Translations under genes and position numbers: made by a program
Part shown: positions 46,619 to 56,583 of the stretch, one piece after another
Position numbering within the stretch: the first letter of the stretch is position 1
How the letters are laid out: every line of letters begins with the position of its first letter
Notes under the pieces: generated by a model
What the model was told of the DNA's origin: nothing
The model's database searches: none
What the model saw: only the letters and a program-made list of their open reading frames with translations
NCBI RefSeq assembly: GCF_008329945.1
Contig: NZ_CP035807.1
Location: 682,001-746,000, forward strand
Reading direction: 5' to 3'
Length of the DNA: 64,000 nt
From: Thiospirochaeta perfilievii
Lineage (GTDB): Bacteria; Spirochaetota; Spirochaetia; DSM-2461

Positions 46619-49600
46619 CTATTCTCCCTCTATTTCTATAATTATTTCTAATGATTTTTCAAAATCAAAATTCTTAATATGTTTTAAAACATCTTTCAAT
46701 TTTTTTTCTAGACTATCGTCTTCCACCTTAATTATCAGATCCTCTAAAAGTTTTACACTTTGAATATTATTACTACTAATATATCCCTTTATAACTTCAA
46801 GTTCATTTTTTAAATTATATGCATCAATCTGAGTTTTCCCAACCTTTTCTTTTATTTTGTACTCCTTATTAACTTCAAAGAAGTTATCTATACTGTTAAA
46901 AAGGGCATTAATGGCCTCTCCAAGGGAGGAAATTAAATTAGAGCAGAGATTATTATCTTCATTGTTGTAGGCATTCTCTATCTTTATGCAAATACTATAG
47001 ATCTCATTTGCACTAATATTACCTGCAATACCTTTTAGTTTATGAATGACTTCGCAACAAGATTCATAGTCACCAATAGAGTAGAAACTATTTATTTCAT
47101 TAAATATTCCAGCATTATTCTCTCTAAACCTGGAAATTATTGATAGATAGGATTTCACATCATTATTAATTCGAGCAATACCCTCATGACAATCTAGGTG
47201 TTTAATATTAGGAATTTCTAAACTACTCTTATCAATTGGGGTTATTTGTAAATTAGATACCCACTTATTGATTTTAACAAACATATTGTCAAAATTTATA
47301 GGCTTTGTAATGTAGTCATTCATTCCACATTTTAAAACCTCATCCTCTACACTCGAAACTGCATTACCAGTTAAAGCAATAATTGGTAACTCTACCTCAC
47401 TGTACAATTCACGTATTATTTTTGTAGCAGAAATTCCATCTAACTCAGGCATCTGCAGGTCCATTAAAATTATATTATATCTCTTCTCTTTTGCCATTTT
47501 AATTGCTTCTAAACCATTACATGCTACATCAATAAAAACTCCATCTTGATTAAGGATTTCAACTATTACTTGTTGATTTATCTCATTATCTTCAACAAGT
47601 AAAATATCCATTCTATTATCAAACTCTAGCCTATTCTTAGTTGATTCAATACTATTTGATTCTGTATTAGGAGGACTATTTATCTCCATAATAGTATAAA
47701 GTGTATCATCTACAGCACTTCTTGTTATAGGTTTTAATAAAATTGAATCAACACCAACCCTTGTATACTCATTAATAATGTCAGGTCTATTAAAATCACA
47801 TATAAGTATAGTCTTAGAACTATGTTTGTCATCCAAATTTTTTATCTTCTTAATTGTATCAAGACCATTTAGTTCTGTTAGTTTTAGATCAACAAAAATA
47901 ATAGAGTATCTTTTAGATTTCTCTTTCTTATTACTATTATATGCTTCAATTGCATCATACCCACTTTTGACACTGTTAACTTTAAAATCATACTCCATTA
48001 GAAGATAGGATAATGTGGTTACTAATTCATCATCACTAGAGGCTAAAAGAATATTAGTATTTTTAAACTCTTTTGGAATATCAAATAAATCAAAAGGTTG
48101 AGTTCCAACAATATTACACCGACAGGTAAAGGAAAAAGTACTACCCTCCTCAGGTTTACTATTTACTGAGATATCCCCATCCATTAATTTTGATAGTTTT
48201 TTTGAGATTGAGAGCCCTAAACCTGTACCACCATACTTTCTAGTTGTAGATGTATCTGCCTGGCTAAAGGATTTAAACATCTTTTTACTCTGCTCTTCTG
48301 TTAACCCAATACCTGTATCAATTATATCAAATTTCAATAAAATATCTGTCTCTAACATATTGTCTAGGCTACATTTGATTATAATCTTCCCCTGTTCTGT
48401 AAATTTAATTGCGTTACTAACTAAATTTGTTAATATTTGACTAATCCGAAGGGGATCACCATTTAGAAATCTAGGTACAAGCTCATCAACTTTTACTTGT
48501 AAATCTAATGATTTTTGACTAGCTTTTTCCTGGAACATATTAAAAATATTATCAACTACTTCATCAAGATTAAAATCAATATTATAGATATCAAGTTTTC
48601 CTGCTTCTATTTTTGAAAAGTCTAAAATATCATTTATAATATCCAATAAATTAGTTGAAGCGATATTAATCTTTTTAATATAATTTTCCTGTTTTTCGTT
48701 TAGATCAGTTTTAGTTAAAAGATGTAGTAGGCCTACAATTGCGTTCATGGGTGTTCTAATCTCATGGGACATATTTGCAATAAAGTCACTCTTAGCCCTT
48801 GTAGCTTCCTCAGCCTTATGTTGGGCTAAAACCCTATCATTTGCTTCGACAGTTAGGGAGATAAAGTTAGATAGAGACTTACCATAGGACTTCTCATCAT
48901 TCTTCCACTCCTTAGTTGTACTGTTTTCATTGCATAAAACACCCCATATATCACCCCTAACCCATATAGGAATATCAAGTAATGATTTAACATCGTTATC
49001 AACTAAGTAGTTATTAATTAACTCAGTAGTTCTCTCATCACTAAAAGCATCGTATACAACCAGACTTTTACACTTTAAAATTGTTTCGAAGTATATAGGA
49101 AAATCAGTAACTTTTAACACTGAACCAACTAATGACTGGCCATTAGTTTCCCCATACTCGCTATAACAGGAGAGTTCAGTTTTATCACTGTTAAATAACC
49201 AAATACTGGATCTTGAAATATTTAAACCAAGAACTGCATATTGAGAAATTTTATCATATGTATTTTCTATGGATTGGTTAACAAGGTCATCATTCTGAGT
49301 AAGTTTTGATAGATATAGACTGTGTTGCTCATATCTAACAGATTTATCCTTTAACTCTTTTTCCCTTATTTTCCGTCTTGTTATATCATCTTTAATAGCA
49401 ACAAAATTACTTATAACTCCTCTATCATCTAATATTGGAGTGATAGTTGTAGCCTCACAATATATAGATCCATCTTTCTTTTTATTATATATCTCACCCT
49501 TCCAAGTTTCACCGGATAAAATAGTATTCCATAACTCTCTATAAAACTGATCACCCATAATACCAGACTGTAGTATTGATGGTTTTTTCCCAATGACATC

Positions 49601-50920
49601 CTCCTGGCTGTAACCTGAGACTTTAGAGAATTCCTGATTTATATATATAATCTGAGCATCAGTATCTGCAATTATAATAGATACAGGGCTCTGTTCAACA
49701 GCTTCAGACAACCTTTTTAACTGTATATTTGTCCTATACTTCTCTGTTAAATCTATACCAAAACCAACAGTATATGTCTGATCATTAATATCTACCTTAG
49801 ACCCTGTAAATAAAAATGGAATTAAAGTCCCATCCTTACTTCGTATATCAGCCTCAAGAGAGTTATTTCCAATTCCCTTTAACTTTTCAAAAATATCCAT
49901 ATCGGAAGAGTTATCCCTATCGATATGGTTAGTTAATAGGTCTACTTTTTTAATACTTCCTTCGTTTAAACCTAATAAATTCTGAAAAGATTTATTTGAT
50001 CTTTGTATATCACCCTTATTGTCAAAGGTGTAAAATATTCCAGGAAGATTATTTATAATATGATCAATAAAAGACTTCTCCTCTTCTAACTCCCTTGTTC
50101 TAAGATAAACACTCTCTTCAAGTTTTTCATTTAGTTTAATAAGCTTATTTTGAGCACTCTTTTTCTCTGTTACATCGTTATTAAAACCTCTATACCCAAT
50201 TATTGTCTCATCTTTATCATAAATAGGGGTTATAGAAGTTTGTAAACATATAAAGTTTCCATTTTTGTGTTTATGCCAATTTTCATAATCTTTAATCATG
50301 GATTGTAATGTATTAAGTTTACGTTTATATTCAGGAATTGAGGATTGTTCAAGGGTTTCATAGGGTGGTTTACCTAAAAGTTCATGGGGTTCATACCCTA
50401 ATATATCAACAATATTTTCAGAGATATAGTTAAGGTTTCCATTTTTGTCAGTCTCCCAAATTAAGTCTGCAATATTTTCATTAATATCCTCATATCTTGC
50501 GCATTTTTTTTCCAATAATAGGTTGTAACTCTCTAATGACTTGTTTTTTTTAAGTTCATTTGTCGCTTTATTAACTCTAAATATAACCTCTGATTTAACT
50601 ATTGGTTCAGATATATAATCTACCATACCTATCTTTAATATTTTATACATATTCTCATCGTTATGTTTGCCTACAAAAATAGAGGGTATAGATACCTGAC
50701 AACTATTTTTAATATCCATAAAACTTTTTAGGCTATCATCCATTGTGTGATTGATAACAAAAATAAGTAGTTGAGGTGTATTATATTTAATACTTGATAT
50801 CCCTTGTGCTGTATCTTTAACACTAAGTAGATAAAAATCTTCTGGTTCTAATATTTTTTTAAGAGCTTTAGATAATCTAGAGTTTTTATCAATTACAACT
50901 ATTAAGTTATTAGAATGCAT
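46619..50920 (-). CDS. Hybrid sensor histidine kinase (pseudo-REC, 3 PAS, GAF, HK, 2 REC, HPt)
   Basis: A 1433-residue cytoplasmic multidomain kinase. In order: a receiver-like domain (about 5-125) lacking the phosphoacceptor Asp; three PAS domains (about 145-265, 280-400, 405-520), each ended by a DVT/DLT/DIT-type motif; a GAF domain (about 540-700); HisKA with His719 in SHEIRTPMN; HATPase_c with DTGIG near 870 and GGTGLGLSI; receiver 1 with Asp near 1010 (FVDLKL); receiver 2 with Asp near 1153 (LMDLQMPE); and an HPt domain with His near 1291 (IHKLKGIAGN). There are no membrane helices, so it senses internal signals or partner proteins. The response regulator gene follows directly. Confidence 0.92.
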   Translation of the reverse strand: MHSNNLIVVIDKNSRLSKALKKILEPEDFYLLSVKDTAQGISSIKYNTPQLLIFVINHTMDDSLKSFMDIKNSCQVSIPSIFVGKHNDENMYKILKIGMVDYISEPIVKSEVIFRVNKATNELKKNKSLESYNLLLEKKCARYEDINENIADLIWETDKNGNLNYISENIVDILGYEPHELLGKPPYETLEQSSIPEYKRKLNTLQSMIKDYENWHKHKNGNFICLQTSITPIYDKDETIIGYRGFNNDVTEKKSAQNKLIKLNEKLEESVYLRTRELEEEKSFIDHIINNLPGIFYTFDNKGDIQRSNKSFQNLLGLNEGSIKKVDLLTNHIDRDNSSDMDIFEKLKGIGNNSLEADIRSKDGTLIPFLFTGSKVDINDQTYTVGFGIDLTEKYRTNIQLKRLSEAVEQSPVSIIIADTDAQIIYINQEFSKVSGYSQEDVIGKKPSILQSGIMGDQFYRELWNTILSGETWKGEIYNKKKDGSIYCEATTITPILDDRGVISNFVAIKDDITRRKIREKELKDKSVRYEQHSLYLSKLTQNDDLVNQSIENTYDKISQYAVLGLNISRSSIWLFNSDKTELSCYSEYGETNGQSLVGSVLKVTDFPIYFETILKCKSLVVYDAFSDERTTELINNYLVDNDVKSLLDIPIWVRGDIWGVLCNENSTTKEWKNDEKSYGKSLSNFISLTVEANDRVLAQHKAEEATRAKSDFIANMSHEIRTPMNAIVGLLHLLTKTDLNEKQENYIKKINIASTNLLDIINDILDFSKIEAGKLDIYNIDFNLDEVVDNIFNMFQEKASQKSLDLQVKVDELVPRFLNGDPLRISQILTNLVSNAIKFTEQGKIIIKCSLDNMLETDILLKFDIIDTGIGLTEEQSKKMFKSFSQADTSTTRKYGGTGLGLSISKKLSKLMDGDISVNSKPEEGSTFSFTCRCNIVGTQPFDLFDIPKEFKNTNILLASSDDELVTTLSYLLMEYDFKVNSVKSGYDAIEAYNSNKKEKSKRYSIIFVDLKLTELNGLDTIKKIKNLDDKHSSKTILICDFNRPDIINEYTRVGVDSILLKPITRSAVDDTLYTIMEINSPPNTESNSIESTKNRLEFDNRMDILLVEDNEINQQVIVEILNQDGVFIDVACNGLEAIKMAKEKRYNIILMDLQMPELDGISATKIIRELYSEVELPIIALTGNAVSSVEDEVLKCGMNDYITKPINFDNMFVKINKWVSNLQITPIDKSSLEIPNIKHLDCHEGIARINNDVKSYLSIISRFRENNAGIFNEINSFYSIGDYESCCEVIHKLKGIAGNISANEIYSICIKIENAYNNEDNNLCSNLISSLGEAINALFNSIDNFFEVNKEYKIKEKVGKTQIDAYNLKNELEVIKGYISSNNIQSVKLLEDLIIKVEDDSLEKKLKDVLKHIKNFDFEKSLEIIIEIEGE

Positions 50921-51013
50921 AGAATCTCCATATAATAATTTTAAATTGATACCAAAGTAAAATTCAAATATTTTATTTTTACATGCTCACTATTTTTTTT
51001 AACATCAATAATA

Positions 51014-51019
51014 TATATT
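51014..51019 (+). promoter_or_regulatory. -10 hexamer of thyA, probable leaderless start
   Basis: TATATT ends 7 nt before the thyA ATG (51027), so transcription would start at or next to the start codon. No Shine-Dalgarno sequence lies in front of thyA. The -35 region is a T run rather than a TTGACA match, so the call is tentative. Confidence 0.4.
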
Positions 51020-51026
51020 ATTAGAT

Positions 51027-51821
51027 ATGAAACAATATTTAGATCTTTTAAAACATGTTATAGATAGTGGGACTCAAAAGGGAGATAGGACTGGAACAGG
51101 AACTATTAGTACCTTTGGATATCAAATGAGATTTAACTTAGAAGAGGGATTTCCCCTTGTAACTACAAAAAAAGTCCATGTTAAATCCATCATCCATGAA
51201 CTTTTATGGTTTCTTAAAGGTGATACTAATATAAAATATCTTAAAGATAACGGTGTAAGAATTTGGAATGAGTGGGCTGATGATAATGGAGAGTTAGGTC
51301 CAGTTTATGGTTCCCAATGGAGAAGCTGGCCAACTGCTAATGGTAAGCATATTGATCAAATAACCCAGGTTATTAACTCTATAAAAACAAATCCGGACTC
51401 TAGACGACATATTGTAAGTGCTTGGAATGTAGGGGAGTTAGATAATATGGCTCTTCCTCCGTGTCATGCTTTTTTTCAATTCTATGTAAATGATGGGAAA
51501 CTATCGTTACAACTATACCAAAGAAGTGCAGATATATTTTTAGGTGTACCCTTTAATATAGCATCCTATGGAATACTATTAGCTATGGTTGCCCAGGTAA
51601 CAGGCCTAAAACCCTCCGAGTTTATTCATACAATAGGTGATGCCCATATATATAATAATCATATCCAACAGGTTAATTTACAGTTAAGTAGGGATCCAAA
51701 AACTCTACCAACACTAAAAATAAACCCAGAAGTTACAGACATTTTTGATTTTAAGTATGAAGATTTTACCTTTGAGAATTATACCTGTCATCCAGGTATA
51801 AAAGGAGAGATATCTGTATGA
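51027..51821 (+). CDS. thyA: Thymidylate synthase ThyA
   Basis: ThyA converts dUMP to dTMP using methylene-tetrahydrofolate. The 264-residue protein matches the standard length. It has [12 protein letters not shown] (about 20-31), RRHIVSAWN, the active-site Cys in [13 protein letters not shown] (about 146), the [17 protein letters not shown] stretch and a C-terminal end of normal length. It overlaps folA by 4 nt, the classical thyA-folA pair that regenerates tetrahydrofolate. Confidence 0.98.
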   Translation: MKQYLDLLKHVIDSGTQKGDRTGTGTISTFGYQMRFNLEEGFPLVTTKKVHVKSIIHELLWFLKGDTNIKYLKDNGVRIWNEWADDNGELGPVYGSQWRSWPTANGKHIDQITQVINSIKTNPDSRRHIVSAWNVGELDNMALPPCHAFFQFYVNDGKLSLQLYQRSADIFLGVPFNIASYGILLAMVAQVTGLKPSEFIHTIGDAHIYNNHIQQVNLQLSRDPKTLPTLKINPEVTDIFDFKYEDFTFENYTCHPGIKGEISV

Positions 51822-52294
51822 TATCAATAATTGTTGCAATGGATAGAAATAATGGAATAGGTTGTAATGGAGAACTACTAACCTACCTTCCTGGAGATCT
51901 ACCACGTTTTAAAGAGTTAACTATAAATAAAACCGTAATAATGGGTAGAAAAACATATGACTCTCTACCTAAGGGACCTCTTCCTAAAAGGGAAAACATA
52001 ATAATATCTCGAAGTAAGGATCTTCACATAGATGGGGCAATAGTTGTTAACTCCTTAGAAGAAGCAGTTAAAATAAGTTCAAAGGATATATTTATAATCG
52101 GGGGCGGTGAAATATATAAACAAGCACTAAATATTGCTGATAAACTATATGTTACTCATATAGAAAAGTCCTTTACTGCGGATACATTCTTTCCACAAAT
52201 AGGTAGAGAGTGGGAAATATATAGTGAAGAAGTAGTTAATAACAATCCAGAACTAATATTTAGATATACAAATTATAAAAGAGTAAAAAAATAG
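51818..52294 (+). CDS. folA: Dihydrofolate reductase FolA
   Basis: FolA reduces dihydrofolate made by ThyA. The 158-residue protein has [18 protein letters not shown] (about 4-21), [24 protein letters not shown] (about 41-52), a [10 protein letters not shown] segment (about 95-104) and a beta-rich C-terminus. It starts within the thyA stop (ATGA overlap). Confidence 0.97.
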   Translation: MISIIVAMDRNNGIGCNGELLTYLPGDLPRFKELTINKTVIMGRKTYDSLPKGPLPKRENIIISRSKDLHIDGAIVVNSLEEAVKISSKDIFIIGGGEIYKQALNIADKLYVTHIEKSFTADTFFPQIGREWEIYSEEVVNNNPELIFRYTNYKRVKK

Positions 52295-52320
52295 GCTGTT
52301 ATATTAACAGCCTTATTTTA
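52285..52320. terminator. Bidirectional terminator between folA and the PIG-L gene
   Basis: A perfect 8-bp stem GGCTGTTA / TAACAGCC (52294-52301 with 52305-52312) and 3-nt loop between an A run and TTATTTTA. It sits where thyA-folA and the PIG-L gene converge and overlaps both stop codons. Confidence 0.75.
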
Positions 52321-53130
52321 AAATAGATCCTTATATCTTCTTGGGTCATATAGATTAAACTCAATATCCCTAAAATATTCAACATTTCCACCCTCTCTTG
52401 TACTATCCACAAGAACTGATATTTGTGTTTGGGACTCAAATGCTAAAATTGCTTTTAGTTTATTTTCTAAAGCAGCATCATCACTTGTTATCTTTAAATT
52501 TGGATCCTTATCAAAATCACAGTAAACAGCCATTTCATAAACTGGAGGAATCCAACCTAAAGGTTCTCCTAAATTAGGCCAAATAGTTCCTGTTGCATGA
52601 AAAATAGACATTAACAACTCATCATATACAACCTTATGATCCATATTTAAGTCTGACCCAGCTGGTACAAAAACTCTAGTTGGTCTTATTTTTCGAAGAT
52701 TGTATGTAAATGCGTTTTCTATACCTGTACAACCATCAATAACACAGGGATCTCCAGATATGGCTACTCTACGACCTATAAAGTTACTTGTATTACAGTC
52801 TGGGAAGTTCAGCCATTTAGCGTTATTAACACCTAGGATCTCAAGACCCTTAAGTGTCTCATTTCTTCTTATTTCTATAATATTGTCCCGATCCTCTTCA
52901 CTACAGTAGCCCATAGAACCGTCAGTTGTAATTAAAACTGAGACCTTAACCCCATCCTCAATTGCTTTTTGAATAAGAAGAGCACCACCAATTATAACAT
53001 CATCATCATGGGGTACTACAAAAAGAAGATGCTCCTGTGACTCCCCCTTCCAATTTGTAAATATATCCTTCCAGTTTTTTGAACTTAAACTCATATTATT
53101 ATCTCTTTTAAAAAGTGTAAAATTACTCAT
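52318..53130 (-). CDS. PIG-L/LmbE-family deacetylase
   Basis: A 270-residue member of the zinc-dependent PIG-L/LmbE N-deacetylase family. The metal motif is VVPHDDDVIIGG (His41, Asp43/Asp44), followed by VLITTDGSMGY, an EIRRNETLKGLEILGV stretch (about 88-103) and a second metal His in NMDHKVVYDE near 178. Members deacetylate GlcNAc-type sugars in glycolipid, mycothiol or bacillithiol pathways. The substrate here is unknown. GGAGG lies 6 nt before ATG 53130. Confidence 0.85.
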   Translation of the reverse strand: MSNFTLFKRDNNMSLSSKNWKDIFTNWKGESQEHLLFVVPHDDDVIIGGALLIQKAIEDGVKVSVLITTDGSMGYCSEEDRDNIIEIRRNETLKGLEILGVNNAKWLNFPDCNTSNFIGRRVAISGDPCVIDGCTGIENAFTYNLRKIRPTRVFVPAGSDLNMDHKVVYDELLMSIFHATGTIWPNLGEPLGWIPPVYEMAVYCDFDKDPNLKITSDDAALENKLKAILAFESQTQISVLVDSTREGGNVEYFRDIEFNLYDPRRYKDLF

Positions 53131-53193
53131 ATAACCTCCGCTTAGTTTGAATAGCCAAACTTATATGATGTTACACCTAAAAATCAATTCTGG

Positions 53194-53466
53194 CTAGTTA
53201 TAATTTTTCCTACCACTTCTTTCTGAACCAGTAAAAAGAGATACAACAACAGCACCAATTAAAATTAGTGTTACAGAACCTACAGAGATAAAGGGTATCG
53301 ATATAATAAATAAAAGGGGTAATAGTGGAATAAATATACAAGCTATTACAATCTTAATTATAAAACCTGCTCCTACCAATAAAACACCAAATACAAAAAA
53401 AAGAATTTTGAACAGTATAACAGCACCCAAAAAAATAAATAGACTAATTAAAAACAGACCAAACAT
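53194..53466 (-). CDS. Small membrane protein, function unknown
   Basis: A 90-residue protein that is almost entirely hydrophobic, with about three membrane helices and a basic C-terminal tail (SERSGRKNYN). A strong AGGAGG site precedes ATG 53466 and a TATAAT lies about 35 nt upstream. I do not recognise the family; it resembles small phage-shock or YrrS-like envelope proteins only in being short and hydrophobic. Confidence 0.6.
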   Translation of the reverse strand: MFGLFLISLFIFLGAVILFKILFFVFGVLLVGAGFIIKIVIACIFIPLLPLLFIISIPFISVGSVTLILIGAVVVSLFTGSERSGRKNYN

Positions 53467-53567
53467 TGTGTCCTCCTAAACTTATTAAAGCAATTATAAT
53501 GCCAACTTAATATATAGCCAGTATGATCATTTAGACTGAAAATAGTGGTAAATAATACCATTACAGG

Positions 53568-54332
53568 TTAAATTAACCCTAAAGCCTCATCACAGGAGAC
53601 AGACTCATCCCTATTACAAATTCTATAGGGGATTTCACCGGTATATAGTTCAGAAAAATCCCTCTCGACGGCTTCTATGCTGTTATTGTTTTTAGAAAGA
53701 TGACATAGATAGACATAGGATATACAACAATTGTCATCACTAGTTAGATCATTAAGAAAATTTATTGCTGAAATATTTGATAAGTGTCCAACATTAGACT
53801 GAATTCTTCTTTTAAGAAAGTCAGGATAAGGTCCAGATTTTAACAGCTTATCACAGTAGTTTGCCTCTAAAAACAGTAGATGGGATCTTTTGGCTAAATT
53901 ATACATCTGGGGTGTTATCATTCCAGTATCTGTAATAATTGTCACTCTTTTTTCTAAAATCTTAAAGTAGAAACTTATAGAGTCTTTAGCATCATGGGAT
54001 AGATCAAAGGGCATAATGTTAAGTTCATTTATAACATAGTGTTTAAATGGTTCTATTGGTTTATGGATATAAAAATCACCCTTTATATTTTTATGAGCAT
54101 AAACAGGAATTTCCAAATCCCTAGAGAGAGGCCCTACTCCCTTAGAGTGGTCTGAGTGGGTATGAGTAAGAAAAACTGCTCTTATATCCGTGTATTTAAA
54201 ACCTAATTTATTAACCCTTAACTTAAACTCTTTTAAGGAAAAGCCATTATCTATAACAAAAAGGTCCTTCCCAACTTCAAAAATATAAGAGTTTGCAGAC
54301 GAACCAGATCCAATTACAGCGTATCTCATCAA
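53568..54332 (-). CDS. Metallo-beta-lactamase-fold hydrolase, YycJ-like
   Basis: A 254-residue MBL-fold protein. The first residues MRYAVIGSGSSANSYIFEV match the YycJ/WalJ group start, and the metal motif is THTHSDH (His57, His59, Asp61, His62). Later ligands are in LNIMPFDLSHDA and TDTG, and a LSHDA-type His is present. Such proteins are predicted nucleases or esterases. The gene begins one base after the ArsC-like gene. Confidence 0.8.
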   Translation of the reverse strand: MMRYAVIGSGSSANSYIFEVGKDLFVIDNGFSLKEFKLRVNKLGFKYTDIRAVFLTHTHSDHSKGVGPLSRDLEIPVYAHKNIKGDFYIHKPIEPFKHYVINELNIMPFDLSHDAKDSISFYFKILEKRVTIITDTGMITPQMYNLAKRSHLLFLEANYCDKLLKSGPYPDFLKRRIQSNVGHLSNISAINFLNDLTSDDNCCISYVYLCHLSKNNNSIEAVERDFSELYTGEIPYRICNRDESVSCDEALGLI

Positions 54333-54671
54333 CTATTCCTCAATTAAAGACTTTATAGCTTTTTGATCAAAACCAATAATAACCCTATTCCCACTTCTAA
54401 TTATAGGGGTAACTAAAAGATCTGGATGCTCTAAAATTTCTTCAAGGGGATTATAATCCATATATATAAAATTTTTCTTTTTAAAAGTTACCGAGTTTTT
54501 ATTTATCAGATCCTCAGGGTCTCTACCAGATGATATTTTATTTAACTCACCAACACTAATTCCACGCTCTTTAAGGTCTGCAAAGTGGTATTTAATAGAC
54601 CGATCTTTAAAAAACCTTTCAACTTTTTGTGTATCTTTACACTTTTTTGTACCTATAATCTGAATATTCAT
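54333..54671 (-). CDS. ArsC/Spx-family thioredoxin-fold protein
   Basis: A 112-residue ArsC-family protein with a single active-site Cys (GTKKCKDTQK, Cys11), a family helix FFKDRSIKYHFADLKE (about 21-36) and a late VTPIIRSGNRVIIGF strand. Arsenate reductases and Spx regulators share this fold. Lacking ars genes nearby and with the CxxT-type site, it is more likely a YffB/Spx-like redox protein. It overlaps apbE by 4 nt. Confidence 0.75.
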   Translation of the reverse strand: MNIQIIGTKKCKDTQKVERFFKDRSIKYHFADLKERGISVGELNKISSGRDPEDLINKNSVTFKKKNFIYMDYNPLEEILEHPDLLVTPIIRSGNRVIIGFDQKAIKSLIEE

Positions 54672-55666
54672 GGAATTATACTATATGTTTCATCTTTAAG
54701 AGTAAATATATTCTTAAGGGCATCAGTTATATAAATCTCCTTATTTCTAGTAATAAAGACTCCTTCAAACTCTATAGACTCCCTAAGCTTCTTAACATCA
54801 GATATACTTCTTCCAAAAGTTATAGTAGACAGGGCATCTCCTTTTATTGCCGATGAATCTAATATAGATGAACTTATAATATCTCCATTTTTAGGGTAAC
54901 CTGTAAAACTATCTAATATATGATGATATCGAATGCCATCCTCTATAAAAAACCGTTCATAATCACCACTAGAAACAAACGATGACTCCTCAACCCTCAA
55001 TAAACCGATATAATTACCCCTAATTTTTCTAGGGTGCTGAATTCCAATACTCCACAAGCTATTACTATTTTTTAAACCTATTAGATCTATATTACCACCT
55101 AGATTTATAATGGCAGATTTAACACCTCTACTTACTAAAAAATCTTTTAACCTATTAGAAGCATAACCCTTGGCTATTCCTCCTAGATCAATGGACATAT
55201 CTTTGTTCTGTAACATAACTTTTTTATCTTCAATAATAATATTGTTATAATTAACTAAGGGTAATAAATTCTCTATATCACGACTATTTGGAACAGTAGT
55301 TTTATTATTAATATCCCAAAGAGAGATAAGGGGTCCTATTGTTATATCAAATTCACCATTTGAAATAACCCCATACTTTATACCCTCTCTAATAACAGTA
55401 AGGGTAGATTCTGATGGTTTATAAAAAGTAATACCAGCCAATCTATTTATATTACTAACATCACTATCAAAAACATGGGAACTCATTAGATTTTCAATTT
55501 CCATAATCTGAGCCTTTACCTCTTCAATATCAATTGGAGAAGAGTTATAAATAGTTATGCTACATGTAGTATTTAGACCTAAAAAACTAAAATTTTGTCT
55601 CTCTTTAATATTACTGCAACTAAGTGAAATAATAATTAAATATATTATTGTAATCTTTCTTAACAT
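54668..55666 (-). CDS. apbE: FAD:protein FMN transferase ApbE (lipoprotein)
   Basis: ApbE attaches FMN covalently to Thr/Ser of exported or membrane redox proteins (such as RnfG/RnfD or FMN-binding lipoproteins). The 332-residue protein starts with a signal peptide and SLSC lipobox (Cys about 17), then GLNTTCSITIY, an EIENLMSSHVFDSDVSNIN motif, DITIGPLISLW, SIDLGGIAKGYASNRL (about 173-188), AIINLGGNI and a HHILDSFTGYP segment. It diverges from a NusG-II/Gx-transporter pair, a linked flavin module. Confidence 0.93.
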   Translation of the reverse strand: MLRKITIIYLIIISLSCSNIKERQNFSFLGLNTTCSITIYNSSPIDIEEVKAQIMEIENLMSSHVFDSDVSNINRLAGITFYKPSESTLTVIREGIKYGVISNGEFDITIGPLISLWDINNKTTVPNSRDIENLLPLVNYNNIIIEDKKVMLQNKDMSIDLGGIAKGYASNRLKDFLVSRGVKSAIINLGGNIDLIGLKNSNSLWSIGIQHPRKIRGNYIGLLRVEESSFVSSGDYERFFIEDGIRYHHILDSFTGYPKNGDIISSSILDSSAIKGDALSTITFGRSISDVKKLRESIEFEGVFITRNKEIYITDALKNIFTLKDETYSIIP

Positions 55667-55689
55667 AATAACCCCAGATAAGATATACT
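55660..55689 (+). promoter_or_regulatory. Promoter of the NusG-II gene, leaderless
   Basis: TTAACA (55660-55665) and TATACT (55684-55689) at 18-bp spacing. The predicted transcription start falls on the ATG at 55696. No Shine-Dalgarno sequence is present, so a leaderless mRNA is likely. Confidence 0.5.
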
Positions 55690-55695
55690 CCTATT

Positions 55696-56061
55696 ATGAT
55701 ATTTAAACCCCTAGATGCTCTAGTAGTTATATGCACAATTGTAGTAATAACTATTTTTTTTATAAATACACTAAACAACAGTAATAGTAGCAGTTTTGTC
55801 AAGATTGAAGTAGTAGGTAGAGAGTATTTATACCCTCTAGATAAAGATGAAGATTATACATTTCATGGGGAAATAGGAGATACAACTGTAAGGGTATTAG
55901 ATAACACAGCGAAGATTATAGAGTCTCCCTGCTCCAACAAAACCTGTATAAAAATTGGAGAAATCTCCAAAAGTGGTCAGAGTTCAGCCTGTTTACCTAA
56001 TAGAATACTTATATCAATAGTTGGAGATCATGATAATGAAGTCGATGCCATCACGTTCTAA
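55696..56061 (+). CDS. Membrane-anchored NusG domain II protein (EetA-like)
   Basis: A 121-residue protein with one N-terminal membrane helix (about 8-26) and an exported beta-rich domain of the NusG-II type, with SPCSNKTCIKIGEISKSGQ (about 77-95) and a C-L-P-N-R segment near the end. It overlaps the Gx-transporter gene. The NusG-II plus Gx pair next to apbE recalls eetA-eetB of Gram-positive extracellular electron transfer loci and other flavinylation clusters. It contains four Cys, three within 77-99. Confidence 0.8.
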   Translation: MIFKPLDALVVICTIVVITIFFINTLNNSNSSSFVKIEVVGREYLYPLDKDEDYTFHGEIGDTTVRVLDNTAKIIESPCSNKTCIKIGEISKSGQSSACLPNRILISIVGDHDNEVDAITF

Positions 56062-56566
56062 TAGTTACAATATAATACCTATTTTAGGAGCACTTTCCCT
56101 TTTTTTCTCGGTTATTGAGTATATTATACCTAAACCTATACCATTCCTTAGAATAGGACTTGCAAATATACCAATCCTACTCTCCCTAGTACTACTAACC
56201 CCTAAAAAGACTATTTTATTAATTTTTATCAAGTCAATTGGTTCTTCACTAATTGCCGGGACTATCTTTAGTTGGATTTTTTTATACTCACTTTCTGGAT
56301 CTTTAGCTAGCGGGATTATTATGTTAATCTTTTACAGAGTTTTTAATAGATGGATTTCAATGATAGGTATAAGTGTTATTGGAGCATTAAGTAGTAACTT
56401 AGTACAAATATCATTTGCAACACTACTACTAGGTTCTGGAGCTAAGTATATTGGGTTGCCTATACTTATTACAGGATTAATAACAGGTATAGTTATCGGA
56501 TATTTCACTAATAATTTTTTAGACAAGTCCCTTTGGATAAGGAGTAACAAATTAAACATACAGTAG
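56036..56566 (+). CDS. Gx transporter family/heptaprenyl-diphosphate synthase component I-like membrane protein (EetB-like)
   Basis: A 176-residue protein with five or six membrane helices and the RIGLANIPILLSL segment (about 45-57) typical of the Gx transporter family (COG4769), an ECF S-component-like fold. ATG 56036 has GGAG 9 nt upstream; an ATG at 56030 is also possible. It overlaps the NusG-II gene by 26 nt. It may bring a flavin or polyprenyl precursor across the membrane, inferred from linkage with apbE. Confidence 0.75.
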   Translation: MKSMPSRSNSYNIIPILGALSLFFSVIEYIIPKPIPFLRIGLANIPILLSLVLLTPKKTILLIFIKSIGSSLIAGTIFSWIFLYSLSGSLASGIIMLIFYRVFNRWISMIGISVIGALSSNLVQISFATLLLGSGAKYIGLPILITGLITGIVIGYFTNNFLDKSLWIRSNKLNIQ

Positions 56567-56583
56567 GTTTTTTATCAATTTTG

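Noticed and set aside
54333-54671. Arsenate reductase
   Set aside because: The protein has the ArsC fold, but no ars genes are nearby and additional catalytic cysteines are not evident. The Spx/YffB-like label is safer.
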